This document shows positions 34,233-43,287 of a DNA stretch of 64,000 nt, in pieces. The stretch is from assembly GCF_009695775.1 (NCBI RefSeq), contig NZ_VUNG01000005.1:62001-126000 (forward strand), read 5' to 3'. This DNA is from Hallella mizrahii. Lineage in GTDB: Bacteria > Bacteroidota > Bacteroidia > Bacteroidales > Bacteroidaceae. Under the pieces are notes generated by a model. It was not told the DNA's origin, did no database searches, and was given only the letters and a program-made list of their open reading frames with translations. The stretch's first letter is position 1. Every line of letters starts with the position of its first letter. The translations under genes were made by a program, and so were the position numbers.

Positions 34233-34868
34233 ATGGAAAACAAAAATAAGAAAGTCACCATCATCGGCATTGCCGGTGGCACTGGTTCCGGCAAGACCAC
34301 CGTGGTGAAGAAAATCGTAGAAATGCTGCCACCACACTATGTCACCGTGGTACCGCTCGACTCTTACTACAACGACACAACGGGCATGACCCAGGAGGAA
34401 CGCTCTGCCATCAACTTTGACCACCCCGATGCCTTCGACTGGAAACTGCTTATCAAGCAAGTCAACGAGTTGCGCCATGGTCACGCCATCGAGCAGCCCA
34501 CCTACAGCTATATCCTCAGCAACCGACTGCCGGAAACCATCCACGTAGACCCCAAGCCTGTCATCATCATTGAGGGCATCATGACACTACTCAACAAGAC
34601 TCTCCGTGATATGATGGACTTAAAAGTCTTTGTAGACTGCGACTCCGACGAGCGTCTCATCCGCAACATCCAGCGCGACACCATCGACCGCGGACGTACG
34701 GTGTCCATGGTCGTGGACCGGTATCTCAAAGTCCTCAAGCCCATGCACGAGCAGTTTATCGAACCAACTAAACGCTATGCCGACCTCATCATCCCACAGG
34801 GAGGTGAGAATGTCAAGGGCATCGGCATCCTCTGCAACTACATCGAGGGACTGGTACCCAAGAAATAA
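34233..34868 (+). CDS. udk: Uridine kinase
   Basis: 211 residues. It phosphorylates uridine and cytidine in pyrimidine salvage. The P-loop is GIAGGTGSGKTTVVKKI, then VVPLDSYYND, FDHPDAFDWKLLIKQ, TYSYILSNR and VIIIEGIMTLLNKTLRD, with RNIQRDTIDRGRTVS before the C-terminus. Length and motif order are normal. Start MENKNKKVTIIGIAGG. Cytoplasmic. Confidence 0.96.
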   Translation: MENKNKKVTIIGIAGGTGSGKTTVVKKIVEMLPPHYVTVVPLDSYYNDTTGMTQEERSAINFDHPDAFDWKLLIKQVNELRHGHAIEQPTYSYILSNRLPETIHVDPKPVIIIEGIMTLLNKTLRDMMDLKVFVDCDSDERLIRNIQRDTIDRGRTVSMVVDRYLKVLKPMHEQFIEPTKRYADLIIPQGGENVKGIGILCNYIEGLVPKK

Positions 34869-34879
34869 GGAAAAAAACG

Positions 34880-35560
34880 CTATACGGTAGGCCCGTTCTC
34901 TGACACCGTGTCATTGGCTTGTCCTGCCACATCATCCGATGTCTGCTCTGCATCCCCTCGTACAGACGAGATCTCTTCCGCCTTGTCGAACTGCTTTTTA
35001 CAGCGACAGATCTTCAGGGCATCGATGAGATCCACCACGCCATAGACCATCAGGCACCACCCGATAATCAGTAATGGCGCGGAGGCTATTGCGCTCGGCT
35101 TTATCAAAGCCACCATACCCACAAGCAGAATGACAACAGGCAGTACCCACCATACCAAGCCAACACGGGCAAAGCGGGTAGCCAGCGAGAGGCTGAACAG
35201 CTGATAAGCACCACCGGCAATCAGCAGAGCTGCCAACACAAACATCAGTCCACCGACGAAAGTGCCCGGGCTGAGTGCCATCACGCTGCCCAATATGCCA
35301 CAGCCCACTGCGACAACGGGGAAACGCCGCTGGCGGCGCTGCCCCAGCTTGCGACCCTGAGCATCGTAGAGCTCCACTTGCTCTTCACTGTTTTTGCGCA
35401 AAGCCAGATAGTCAATGAAACTGATGACTGCCGATATAAAAAACACAATGCCAATACCCACCGTGATCCACATCACGGCTTGCTCACGATACTGCACCAG
35501 CACCACTCCTCCGGCAATAGCACAGCAGGCGCGCAAAATGGACTTGGGAAATCTTTTCAT
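34880..35560 (-). CDS. DUF308 (HdeD-like) membrane protein
   Basis: 226 residues with about six membrane segments, for example ACCAIAGGVVLVQYREQA, ITVGIGIVFFISAVISFI, VVAVGCGILGSVMALSPG, LMFVLAALLIAGGAYQLF and VVILLVGMVALIKP. The C-terminal tail is polar and acidic. HdeD relatives are linked to acid stress in enterobacteria; the role here is unknown. Transcribed alone, with -7 element TATCTTTG at 35596-35589. It is convergent with udk. Confidence 0.8.
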   Translation of the reverse strand: MKRFPKSILRACCAIAGGVVLVQYREQAVMWITVGIGIVFFISAVISFIDYLALRKNSEEQVELYDAQGRKLGQRRQRRFPVVAVGCGILGSVMALSPGTFVGGLMFVLAALLIAGGAYQLFSLSLATRFARVGLVWWVLPVVILLVGMVALIKPSAIASAPLLIIGWCLMVYGVVDLIDALKICRCKKQFDKAEEISSVRGDAEQTSDDVAGQANDTVSENGPTV

Positions 35561-35588
35561 GATATTATCTCCTTTTATTTCTGTCTTG

Positions 35589-35596
35589 CAAAGATA
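35589..35596 (-). promoter_or_regulatory. -7 promoter element TATCTTTG
   Basis: Exact TAnnTTTG match, 29 nt upstream of the DUF308 start codon. Confidence 0.6.
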
Positions 35597-35664
35597 AGGA
35601 AAAAAACGGAAACGATAACGATAACAAGATATGAGTTTGAAAAAATTATAGATTCAATCAGGAT

Positions 35665-36174
35665 ATGACCACATTATTATTAGTACGCCACGGCGAGACC
35701 GTGGCCAACAAAGCACAAATCCTTCAAGGGCAAACTCCCGGTGAACTCAACGACACTGGCAAAGAACAGGCCCGTGCAGTACGCGACCGGATGGAAGACA
35801 TACACATCGACACCTTCGTAGCCAGCGACCTCCACCGTGCCATCCAGACATGCGAGATCATTGCTGAGCCACATGGCAAGCCCGTCATCACCACACCCCT
35901 GCTCCGTGAGCGCGACTGGGGCAGCTTCACGGGGAAGTTCATCCCCGACCTGCAAGCCGTGAAACAATGGCCCGACGACATCGAGAGCCTTGAAAGCCTC
36001 AAGAGCCGTGCCAAGCAATTCATCGCATGGTTGAAAGCCACCTTCCCCAACCAAACCGTGCTGGCTGTCGGCCACGGCATCGTCAACAAAGCCATCCAGA
36101 GCATCTACTTTGGCAAACCGATGAACGAGATTCAGAAGATGACCAACGCTGAAGTCCGCAAGCTCGTCCTATAA
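35665..36174 (+). CDS. Histidine phosphatase (phosphoglycerate-mutase-like)
   Basis: 169 residues. The catalytic RHG motif is at the N-terminus (LLLVRHGETVANKAQILQGQ), followed by IDTFVASDLHRAIQTCEII, LLRERDWGSFTG and the second catalytic His in VLAVGHGIVNKAIQSI. It likely acts on small phosphate esters such as alpha-ribazole phosphate or sugar phosphates. No partner genes are adjacent, so the substrate cannot be given. The start ATG at 35665 is close to an AT-rich leader. Confidence 0.88.
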   Translation: MTTLLLVRHGETVANKAQILQGQTPGELNDTGKEQARAVRDRMEDIHIDTFVASDLHRAIQTCEIIAEPHGKPVITTPLLRERDWGSFTGKFIPDLQAVKQWPDDIESLESLKSRAKQFIAWLKATFPNQTVLAVGHGIVNKAIQSIYFGKPMNEIQKMTNAEVRKLVL

Positions 36175-36295
36175 TCGCTCCGCCGCCTGCTGCAAAAAAC
36201 AGCCCCGCCGCCCTTTTGACAAGCCTCCCGTTGCCCTTTTGGCAAGAATCCCTCTGTCAGGGGGAGCAGGTCTTGAGCGCCGTCCTCGCCGCTCG

Positions 36296-36405
36296 GTTTG
36301 CTGTTGTGCAGCAGCCCTTCCTTTGCGTTCCGTTAGCTGCTGTTGTGCAGCAGCCCTTCCTCTGCGTTCCGTTCGCTGCTGCTGTGCAGCAGCCCTTCCC
36401 TCTCC
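36296..36405. repeat. 36-39-bp tandem repeat with internal palindrome, three units
   Basis: Units at 36296-36331, 36332-36370 and 36371-36405 share GTTnGCTGCTG, TTGTGCAGCAGCCCTTCC and, in the first two, TnTGCGTTCC. Each unit can form a GCTGCT/AGCAGC hairpin. The gap 36175-36485 otherwise holds only GC-rich low-complexity DNA and the terminator at 36410. Confidence 0.8.
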
Positions 36406-36409
36406 ATAC

Positions 36410-36444
36410 AAAAAAGCCCGCTCTCCCAGGACAGGAGAACGGGC
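36410..36444 (-). terminator. Terminator after RSFG-repeat gene
   Basis: GCCCGCTCTCC (36416-36426) pairs with GGAGAACGGGC (36434-36444) with one mismatch; on the minus strand a run of six T follows. Confidence 0.82.
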
Positions 36445-36485
36445 AAAATGTTATCCAAAATACGACTCTTAATATCTATTGATTT

Positions 36486-37541
36486 CTATCTTCCATTTCC
36501 AAAGTGGCCACCACCAGAACTGTGACTGCCACCAAAAGCTCCGCCACCACCAAAGGACCGGCTTGGTGCGTTGTTACCACCACCGAAGGAGCGGGCTGGC
36601 GCACTGCTGCCACTACCGAAAGAGCGGCTCGGTGCGTTGCTCCCACTACCGAAAGAACGGCTCGGTGCGCTGCTGCCAAACGAACGGTTGGTCTCGCTGC
36701 TACGTGTTCCAAACGAGCGGTTCGGCGCGGAGAACGTGCGGCTGGGCTCTCCCGTCGTGGTGCTTCCACCAAACGAGCGGCTCGGCTGTGTCACGGTAGT
36801 ACGTGTGCTGCTCTGACGGGCTCCAAACGAGCGTGTGCGGTCGCGTTGTGGGTCATAGCCTGAGGGCGCACTCGACACACTGTAGGTACGGCTGCCGCCA
36901 CCGAAGCTACGGTTGCCGTTGTTGCCGCCGAAACGTGTGCCATTGCCAAAGCTACGGTTTCCGTTACCACGATCACCAAAGTCTCTGCCGTCAAAGCGTG
37001 TGCCCCTGCCAAAGTCACCGCGGTCAAATCCGTCGCGCATTCCCATATAGCGTCCACCATTGCCGCGGCGCGGTCCGTCGAAGCGACGACCATAGTACCA
37101 GCTGCGTCCGCCATTCATCCGCCAGCTGTGACCACCATAGTAAGTAACGTAGATACTCGGCCGACCGAAAAAGAAATAATCACGATGCGGATAGCGCGCA
37201 TAGATGCAGAAGTGCCAGTACCCGCCGTCCCAGTAAAGCGGGCGATAGAAATAGGCTGCGTCGACATAGGTACGGTACTGCCAGTCGAGAAGCACATAGC
37301 TCAAGTCGAGATTGCGTTGACGCCAATAGACCCCATAGAGATCGTCATACGTGTTGATACTCATCAGGTAATCGAGGTTGATCTCGTAGGCAGCCTCATA
37401 CTGCGCATCCGTGAGATTGAGTTCGTAAGCCATCTTGTCGGTCAGGAACAAAGCCTGCTGACGTGCCTGCTCATAACTCATGGCCGATGCCTGCACAGCC
37501 ATAACCAAGAGGGCGACAAGAGTCAAAACTAACTTTTTCAT
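36486..37541 (-). CDS. Secreted Gly/Ser/Arg-rich protein with RSFG repeats
   Basis: 351 residues with a signal peptide (LTLVALLVMAVQASAMS). Residues about 22-110 are a folded domain rich in Tyr and Trp: ALFLTDKMAYELNLTDAQYE, then DLSYVLLDWQYRTYVDAAYF and LYWDGGYWHFCIYARYPHRD. From about 150 onward the chain is disordered, with ten copies of (N/S/A/T)RSFG separated by Gly, Ser, Asn and Thr, ending SSGGGHFGNGR. No enzyme motif is present. It could be a surface, matrix or nucleic-acid-binding protein; I do not recognise a named family. Promoter TAATTTTG at 37630-37623 and terminator at 36410 make it a single-gene unit. Confidence 0.78.
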   Translation of the reverse strand: MKKLVLTLVALLVMAVQASAMSYEQARQQALFLTDKMAYELNLTDAQYEAAYEINLDYLMSINTYDDLYGVYWRQRNLDLSYVLLDWQYRTYVDAAYFYRPLYWDGGYWHFCIYARYPHRDYFFFGRPSIYVTYYGGHSWRMNGGRSWYYGRRFDGPRRGNGGRYMGMRDGFDRGDFGRGTRFDGRDFGDRGNGNRSFGNGTRFGGNNGNRSFGGGSRTYSVSSAPSGYDPQRDRTRSFGARQSSTRTTVTQPSRSFGGSTTTGEPSRTFSAPNRSFGTRSSETNRSFGSSAPSRSFGSGSNAPSRSFGSGSSAPARSFGGGNNAPSRSFGGGGAFGGSHSSGGGHFGNGR

Positions 37542-37622
37542 ATCTTCTTCTTTTTATTGTTCAACATTTCTCAGAGACAGAGGGCAGAGCGTCTAAACAG
37601 CTCTTTCCTCTTCTTCACGTTG

Positions 37623-37630
37623 CAAAATTA
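37623..37630 (-). promoter_or_regulatory. -7 promoter element TAATTTTG
   Basis: TAnnTTTG match upstream of the RSFG-repeat gene, about 80 nt from its start codon. Confidence 0.45.
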
Positions 37631-37695
37631 ATAAAAAAGAAAAGACTCAAGAGAGGTTTTCCCCTATCGTGGAGAGGAAAATCCCTAAAAAGCCG

Positions 37696-37703
37696 TATCT
37701 TTG
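37696..37703 (+). promoter_or_regulatory. -7 promoter element TATCTTTG
   Basis: Exact TAnnTTTG match, 30 nt upstream of the Wzi-like start codon at 37733. Confidence 0.65.
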
Positions 37704-37732
37704 CAAAAGAATTAACGATCACAGGCAAAAAA

Positions 37733-39307
37733 ATGACGAAAAGAATCCTTCTTTCCTTCGCCGCTCTCTGCCTCGCCAGTGCTGTCTCTGCCCAGTATGC
37801 ATGGCAGGAAGGTGCTGATCCCGGAAAGTGGCAACCTGGCAAAGACATCCACTACAAAGTGGAGATGCAAGGCTCCATGTCCAGCGGCAAGACGCCTCTT
37901 TGGCTCAACGCCAATAAATATGGTCTTTCTTCACTCGAAGAGAACAACGGCTATCTGCGCATGCAGGCTATCAGACCGCTGAGCACCGACTCTGCCAGAC
38001 GTTGGGCACTCGGCTACGGTCTCGACCTGGTGGCACCCGTTCACTACACCAGCCACGTCGTCGTTCAGCAGGCCTTTGCCGAACTGCGTTGGCTTCACGG
38101 CACACTCACCGTGGGTGCCAAGGAGTGGCCAATGGAACTGAAAAACAATGCCCTCAGTTCTGGCTCTCAGGCTTTAGGCATCAACGCTCGGCCGGTACCG
38201 CAAGTGCGGCTGGCACTGCCACAATACTGGACGCTGCCCTTTGCCAATCGCTGGCTTCATCTCAAAGGACACATTGCCTACGGGCGGTTGACCGACCAGA
38301 ACTGGCAGCATGACTTCACCCAGAAACAATCGAAATATGCCGACGACGTGCTCCTGCACACCAAAGCCGGCTATCTGATGATCGGCAATCCCGACCGATT
38401 CTGCCCCTGGTCGCTGGAACTCGGACTGGAGATGGCTACGATCTTCGGAGGTACCGCATACCGGCCCGATGGTAATGGCAAGATGTCGCCTGTGCACAAT
38501 GGTTCCGGATTGAAAGACTATCTCAAGGCATTCGTCCCTGGCGATGCCGATACTCCTGAACTTGGATCTGATTATCAAAACGCGGAAGGTGACATCCTCG
38601 GCGCATGGGTGGCACGATTCAACTACGAGGCTGACAGTTGGAAACTCGGAGTCTATGCAGACAAATATTTCGAAGACCACTCTTCCATGCTGCAACTCGA
38701 CTACGACGGTTACGGCACGGGCGACGAGTGGAATGTGAAAAAGCGTCATCACTTCTTCCTGTATGACTTCAAAGACTGGCTGCTCGGAGTTGAACTCAAC
38801 CTGCGCAACGGCACTTGGCTGAAAGACATCGTCGTGGAATATCTCTATACCAAATACCAGAGTGGTCCCCTCTATCACGACCATACAGCAGGAAGGCCAG
38901 AGCATATCAGCGGCAAGGATGATTACTACAATCATTATATCTTCCCTGGATGGCAACACTGGGGACAAGCCATGGGTAACCCGCTCTACCGCTCCCCGAT
39001 CTACAACACCGATGGCACACTCACATTTCAGAATACTCGCTTCACGGCTTTCCACCTCGGCTTTGACGGACAACCCACTGACGTCCTCTCCTATCGCGTG
39101 TTGGCTTCCTGGCAGGAGGGACTCGGTACATACGAACATCCCTACACCAAGAAGCACCACAACGCCAGCTTCATGATCGAGGCGCGGTATGCTCTGCCCC
39201 GGCAGTGGAATGTCAAGGCTGCCTATGGCATGGACTTCGGCCATATCCTCGGACACAACAGAGGGGCTCAGATCACCATCTCCAAGTCCGGCATCTTCAA
39301 CTTATAA
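37733..39307 (+). CDS. Wzi-family capsule-assembly-like outer-membrane protein
   Basis: 524 residues. Signal peptide MTKRILLSFAALCLASAVSAQ. The rest alternates short beta strands of a porin-like barrel, with the Wzi-type start LWLNANKYGLSSLEENNGYL and the conserved FFLYDFKDWLLGVELNLRNG, VVEYLYTKYQSGP, HDHTAGRPEHISGKDDYYNH and MGNPLYRSPIYNTDG. Wzi proteins of Bacteroidota are linked to attaching capsular polysaccharide at the outer membrane. No capsule genes are adjacent. The next gene, a small lipoprotein, probably shares the transcript. Confidence 0.82.
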   Translation: MTKRILLSFAALCLASAVSAQYAWQEGADPGKWQPGKDIHYKVEMQGSMSSGKTPLWLNANKYGLSSLEENNGYLRMQAIRPLSTDSARRWALGYGLDLVAPVHYTSHVVVQQAFAELRWLHGTLTVGAKEWPMELKNNALSSGSQALGINARPVPQVRLALPQYWTLPFANRWLHLKGHIAYGRLTDQNWQHDFTQKQSKYADDVLLHTKAGYLMIGNPDRFCPWSLELGLEMATIFGGTAYRPDGNGKMSPVHNGSGLKDYLKAFVPGDADTPELGSDYQNAEGDILGAWVARFNYEADSWKLGVYADKYFEDHSSMLQLDYDGYGTGDEWNVKKRHHFFLYDFKDWLLGVELNLRNGTWLKDIVVEYLYTKYQSGPLYHDHTAGRPEHISGKDDYYNHYIFPGWQHWGQAMGNPLYRSPIYNTDGTLTFQNTRFTAFHLGFDGQPTDVLSYRVLASWQEGLGTYEHPYTKKHHNASFMIEARYALPRQWNVKAAYGMDFGHILGHNRGAQITISKSGIFNL

Positions 39308-39349
39308 TATTCGAGTGACTTTAACCAAGTACAAACAAAAAATTACAAT

Positions 39350-39796
39350 ATGACCAAGTGCTTCAATATACTCTTCTCCCTCATTGCCACTGCACTCCTT
39401 CTGGTTTCATGCGGCGATCTGTTAGAGCATTCCCAAAACGGAAAGCTCGACGGCTACTGGAAACTGACCACCATCGACACGCTGACTACTGGCGGACAGA
39501 AAGATGTCAGCGAACAGAGTCTGTTTATGGCTGTTCAGGGAAAGATCATGATGCTCAACAACAGAGACAACGGTGCTGAATTCATCTTCCAGTTCAACAA
39601 CTCCAACGGCCATCTCAAGATCTTTGACGCAAGACAGAGCAACCGTACCACCAGTGACCCTTTGCTGACTGATCCTGAAGCTATCAGACCCTTCGGCTTC
39701 AACAACTTGGAGGAGGACTTCACCGTGGAGAAGCTTACCAGTGGCAAACTCGTCCTCAACGACGGCACGCTCCGCCTCCATTTCATCAAGTTCTAA
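39350..39796 (+). CDS. Lipocalin-like lipoprotein
   Basis: 148 residues with lipobox LLLVSCGDLLE (Cys 21). The body has the lipocalin-like opening LDGYWKLTTIDTLTTGG and strands SLFMAVQGKIMMLNNRDNG, FTVEKLTSGKLVLNDGTLRL. It may bind a small hydrophobic ligand, but none can be named. It lies 43 bp after the Wzi-like gene and ends at a strong terminator. Confidence 0.72.
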   Translation: MTKCFNILFSLIATALLLVSCGDLLEHSQNGKLDGYWKLTTIDTLTTGGQKDVSEQSLFMAVQGKIMMLNNRDNGAEFIFQFNNSNGHLKIFDARQSNRTTSDPLLTDPEAIRPFGFNNLEEDFTVEKLTSGKLVLNDGTLRLHFIKF

Positions 39797-39816
39797 ACAT
39801 ATCTATACAAGCATAT

Positions 39817-39848
39817 AGCCCCATGCCACCGTGGCATGGGCTTTTTTT
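39817..39848 (+). terminator. Terminator between lipocalin-like gene and convergent regulator
   Basis: The stem CCATGCCAC / GTGGCATGG, extended by GCC/GGC, is followed by seven T; it overlaps the stop codon of the convergent regulator gene. Confidence 0.88.
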
Positions 39849-42800
39849 ATGGTTTGTATTTGGCTGGGGTCACACCGAAAGCTTTTTGGAAGCATTTCGA
39901 GAAATAGCCAGAATCAGAAAAGCCTACCATATACATCACCTCCGACACAGAGAACTGTCCCTCCTTGAGCAGTGAGGCGGCACGGCGCATGCGCAGACTG
40001 CGAATCAGCTCCACAGGTGTCATACCCGTCATGAGCTTCACCTTTCGGTAGAGCTGTTTGCTGCCGATGCCAACAGTCTCCTGCAGTCGTGAGACGTTAA
40101 AGTCTGAGTCTGATATATTCTTCTCTATCGTTTCAAAGACCTCGTTCAGCAAGCGCTCGTCGGCACTCTTCTCCGTGCTGTCCTGCGCTTGGCCGACAGT
40201 AGGCTTGGCCATATCACGCTTGATGCCGAATGTCAGCCGAAAGCTCAGTGCCGTGTCCTCGGACATTACGTCGATGGTGCCTCGTCCCAGCTCCACTTCT
40301 CTCCTCACATCACTCAGCGGCGTAAGCGATTGTAGCAGAGTGATCCGCTGTTCCGGCGTGAGTGGCAAGTCCGTGCTGGTGAGTACATAGCTGACTTGCT
40401 GCCCCACCATGTCGGCATTCACAGCCACGGTCACTGTTGCCTGCGGATGCGAGCCGTCGATGAGATAGTCCATAAGCGAGCCAAACAGATGGTGCCAACT
40501 GATGATGTCCACCTCGGCAATAAGCGCGTCGGTATTGGTGGTAAATGCCACATTGACCTTTCGTCCGTGTGCCTTTTCCTTGCTGTCTTCTGTCAGTAGT
40601 CTCAGATAAGCCACCGTGTCGACAGACACCGGTGGGTCTGCCGGGGAGGTGTCTTGTCCGTCATCGACATTCAGCTTTCGATATACGAGCGTGGCCAACT
40701 GCCCGGACTCCTTTCTTACGATGTCCCACTCATGTCGTGTCTTCGTCGCTCCTGTTGTCTTAGCGTTGCCTGTTGCGAGCATCGTGTTGGCCGTAGCCAT
40801 CAGTGTGCGCAGATGGTGGTTAAGGCGCTGGGCCAACTGAGAGTAAAACGTAGCCTTGTTGTGAACCTGCTCCAATATCTTTGCCTTCTCTCTTTGCTCC
40901 TGACGCAGACGCTGGCGCACACGCCAGAAGTTCCACCCCCAGCAACACAGTGCCACGAAGAGCAGGGCATACACTGCCTTTGCCCACATACTGAGATACC
41001 AAGGCGGCAAGATATGAACGTCGAAACCATAGACTTCGTCGGCAGGACGACCATTGCCGTCAAGCGTTCTTACTTCCAAGCGATAATCGCCGTATGGCAG
41101 TCCGTTGTAGGCAATGTGTCCATTCTCGGAATCCAATGCTGTCCATCCCTTGTCGTGTCCTTCAAGGCGATAGACATAGAGTGCCGAGGGGTGGTCGGCA
41201 AAAGGAATGTCTGTCAGACAAAATGCCACAGTGCTCTCACGGTGGCTCAGCGTGACGCTGCGGGCATAAGACAGATTGCAGCCAGAAGGATTGTAGAGCC
41301 GGCCATTGACGTAGAGTGCTGCCAGCGAAACGGGTTCTTGTACCGAGAATCTTGTCAGACTGGCAGCATCGACGCGATAAAAGCCATCGCTGCCAGCCAG
41401 ACAGACCATACCGTCGCGGGTACTGTAGTTTGCGGCAAGCACATCGGCTGAAGGCAGACGATAGTTGACGTTACCGCCCTTGTTGCCGATGATGCGGCAA
41501 ACATTGCCGGTGATGACCCACATGCGGTCGCCAACCGGACAGATCGTCGATACGCGTCCCTCGGGACCATCATCGTGAAAGTTGATCGTACGCGGAGCCT
41601 GCGCCGGTGAAGCAAAGATGTCCACACCTCCGTCATATCCGGCCCACAGTTGCCCACGCACGTCAGTGGCGATGAAATTATAGGTTCTGCCGGTCTTCAC
41701 GGGGATAGCCTTACCCTGTCCGTGGGGCACACACGCCAAGCCTTTGTCATAGAAGAGTGCCCAGATATTATTCCCGTTGCCGATAGCCAATTGGCCGACA
41801 TGTATACTCGGCAATCCGTCCGCTGTTGACAGATGGTGGTCTGCCATGCAGTAACCGCCGGAAGCCAAGAGCTTCTGCTTGGAAATGATGAAGATACCGC
41901 CCATGTACGACGCTATCCACAATCTATGTTGCCGGTCCATCACGATGTCGTAGGCCCATGTCGTCGTGTACTTGCCCGATGGATCAGCCACGATGAAGTT
42001 ACGGAACTGTCCGGTAGCGGGATCATAGCAGTTGATGCCGTGGTCGGTAGCAACCCACAGTGTGCCGTCGGCATCCTGATAGATTTTCCTCACTCGGTTG
42101 TGAGAGAGTGAATAGGCGGCGTCGCCCTGCCGATACCAGGCCACGTGGCTGTAACCGTCGCCCTGCGTACGGAAGCGCAGAATGCCGTCGGTACCACCTG
42201 CCCAGTTATAGCCTTCACGATCTTGAAAGAAAGCATGCAGTCTATTGCCATCTCCACTATTCGTGATGTCACTGATGGGCACCCATTGGAAAAAACTGTT
42301 TTCGGCCAACAGCGAGAGTCCGTTGTCGGTGCCCAGCCATAGATTATCCCATCGGTCGCGAAAGAGTGTCCAGACAATGTTGTTGGCGATCGTCGACGGA
42401 ACGCGTGCGTCGTGACCATAGCGTGTGACATCATTCTCGGCACGATAGGCATAAAGCCCGTTGTCAGTACCGATGAAGAGGGTACCGTCTGCTTTCAGGG
42501 AGAAGGCTTTTACCGAATTGCCGCGAAGTGCCTTTTCCTCCACGACATGTCCTTGCCTAAAGGCATAAAGTGCTCCCTCCGTACCCAACCATACACAATT
42601 CCGGCGGCTGTCGCGTATCATGGCGTTGACAAGAGGTTGACGACCTGATCTGAGCAGGACGCGCCCCACACGGCCACGAAGGGTATAGAGACCGTCAAGC
42701 GTACCGACCATCACAGTGCCCCCGTCTGCCAACAACGAGTAAACGGCGGAGGCGATGCCCTTGACACGGCTCACGCCATGATGGTCATAGACAAAGAGAC

Positions 42801-43230
42801 CCGACGAGGCACCGATATACATTCGCTGTCCCACGGACAGCAGAGCCCTAATGTCCTTGGGAGACTTCGCCACACGCTCATAAGCATTGCGCCGGATGTC
42901 ATAGACGAGCAAACCATCGTCGGCTCCGAGATAGAGCCGCTGTCCAATACGTAGGATACAATGCACACGGCTCTCGCAAAACGTATGCGCACGGTAGCGG
43001 GGATAGCACTGGTAACCGTCAAAACTATAGAGTCCGCGCTCTGTGCCCAGCCAGACGATTCCCTGCCCGTCCTGCTCAACAGCAAGGACGGTCGACGCGT
43101 CGGGCAAGGCATAATTGTTGAAACGCAGTGGTTGGGCTGCAATAGGCAGTGAACCCAATACCGTCAGCAACGCGACGGCTACATATATATATAATAAGGT
43201 GTAGTGCCTCTTAAATTGAAGATCTGGCAT
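39847..43230 (-). CDS. HTCS-like regulator with degenerate kinase and no receiver domain
   Basis: 1127 residues. Signal peptide/anchor, then a two-part sensor propeller of about 14 blades with repeats such as GIVWLGTERGLYSFDG and NLWLGTDNGLSLL (residues 30-660). A Y_Y_Y domain follows (about 675-735), one membrane segment (about 748-770), a kinase-like region, and an AraC-type helix-turn-helix (about 1020-1127, GSKQLYRKVKLMTGMTPVEL, ending FGVTPAKYKP). In the kinase-like region the His box reads NHHLRTLM instead of HEFRTPL, the N-box asparagines are missing (FGSLMDYLIDG) and no glycine-rich ATP lid is seen. The usual receiver domain is absent. It diverges from the galactan locus, which it presumably switches on when oligosaccharide binds. 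Signalling may be by conformation rather than phosphate. Confidence 0.88.
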   Translation of the reverse strand: MPDLQFKRHYTLLYIYVAVALLTVLGSLPIAAQPLRFNNYALPDASTVLAVEQDGQGIVWLGTERGLYSFDGYQCYPRYRAHTFCESRVHCILRIGQRLYLGADDGLLVYDIRRNAYERVAKSPKDIRALLSVGQRMYIGASSGLFVYDHHGVSRVKGIASAVYSLLADGGTVMVGTLDGLYTLRGRVGRVLLRSGRQPLVNAMIRDSRRNCVWLGTEGALYAFRQGHVVEEKALRGNSVKAFSLKADGTLFIGTDNGLYAYRAENDVTRYGHDARVPSTIANNIVWTLFRDRWDNLWLGTDNGLSLLAENSFFQWVPISDITNSGDGNRLHAFFQDREGYNWAGGTDGILRFRTQGDGYSHVAWYRQGDAAYSLSHNRVRKIYQDADGTLWVATDHGINCYDPATGQFRNFIVADPSGKYTTTWAYDIVMDRQHRLWIASYMGGIFIISKQKLLASGGYCMADHHLSTADGLPSIHVGQLAIGNGNNIWALFYDKGLACVPHGQGKAIPVKTGRTYNFIATDVRGQLWAGYDGGVDIFASPAQAPRTINFHDDGPEGRVSTICPVGDRMWVITGNVCRIIGNKGGNVNYRLPSADVLAANYSTRDGMVCLAGSDGFYRVDAASLTRFSVQEPVSLAALYVNGRLYNPSGCNLSYARSVTLSHRESTVAFCLTDIPFADHPSALYVYRLEGHDKGWTALDSENGHIAYNGLPYGDYRLEVRTLDGNGRPADEVYGFDVHILPPWYLSMWAKAVYALLFVALCCWGWNFWRVRQRLRQEQREKAKILEQVHNKATFYSQLAQRLNHHLRTLMATANTMLATGNAKTTGATKTRHEWDIVRKESGQLATLVYRKLNVDDGQDTSPADPPVSVDTVAYLRLLTEDSKEKAHGRKVNVAFTTNTDALIAEVDIISWHHLFGSLMDYLIDGSHPQATVTVAVNADMVGQQVSYVLTSTDLPLTPEQRITLLQSLTPLSDVRREVELGRGTIDVMSEDTALSFRLTFGIKRDMAKPTVGQAQDSTEKSADERLLNEVFETIEKNISDSDFNVSRLQETVGIGSKQLYRKVKLMTGMTPVELIRSLRMRRAASLLKEGQFSVSEVMYMVGFSDSGYFSKCFQKAFGVTPAKYKP

Positions 43231-43252
43231 AAGCTAAGTTATTAGATACTTG

Positions 43253-43260
43253 CAAAAGTA
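43253..43260 (-). promoter_or_regulatory. -7 promoter element TACTTTTG of HTCS-like gene
   Basis: TAnnTTTG match, 23 nt upstream of the start codon at 43230. Confidence 0.55.
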
Positions 43261-43287
43261 CAAAAAAGACAAGGAAAAACAGCATGG

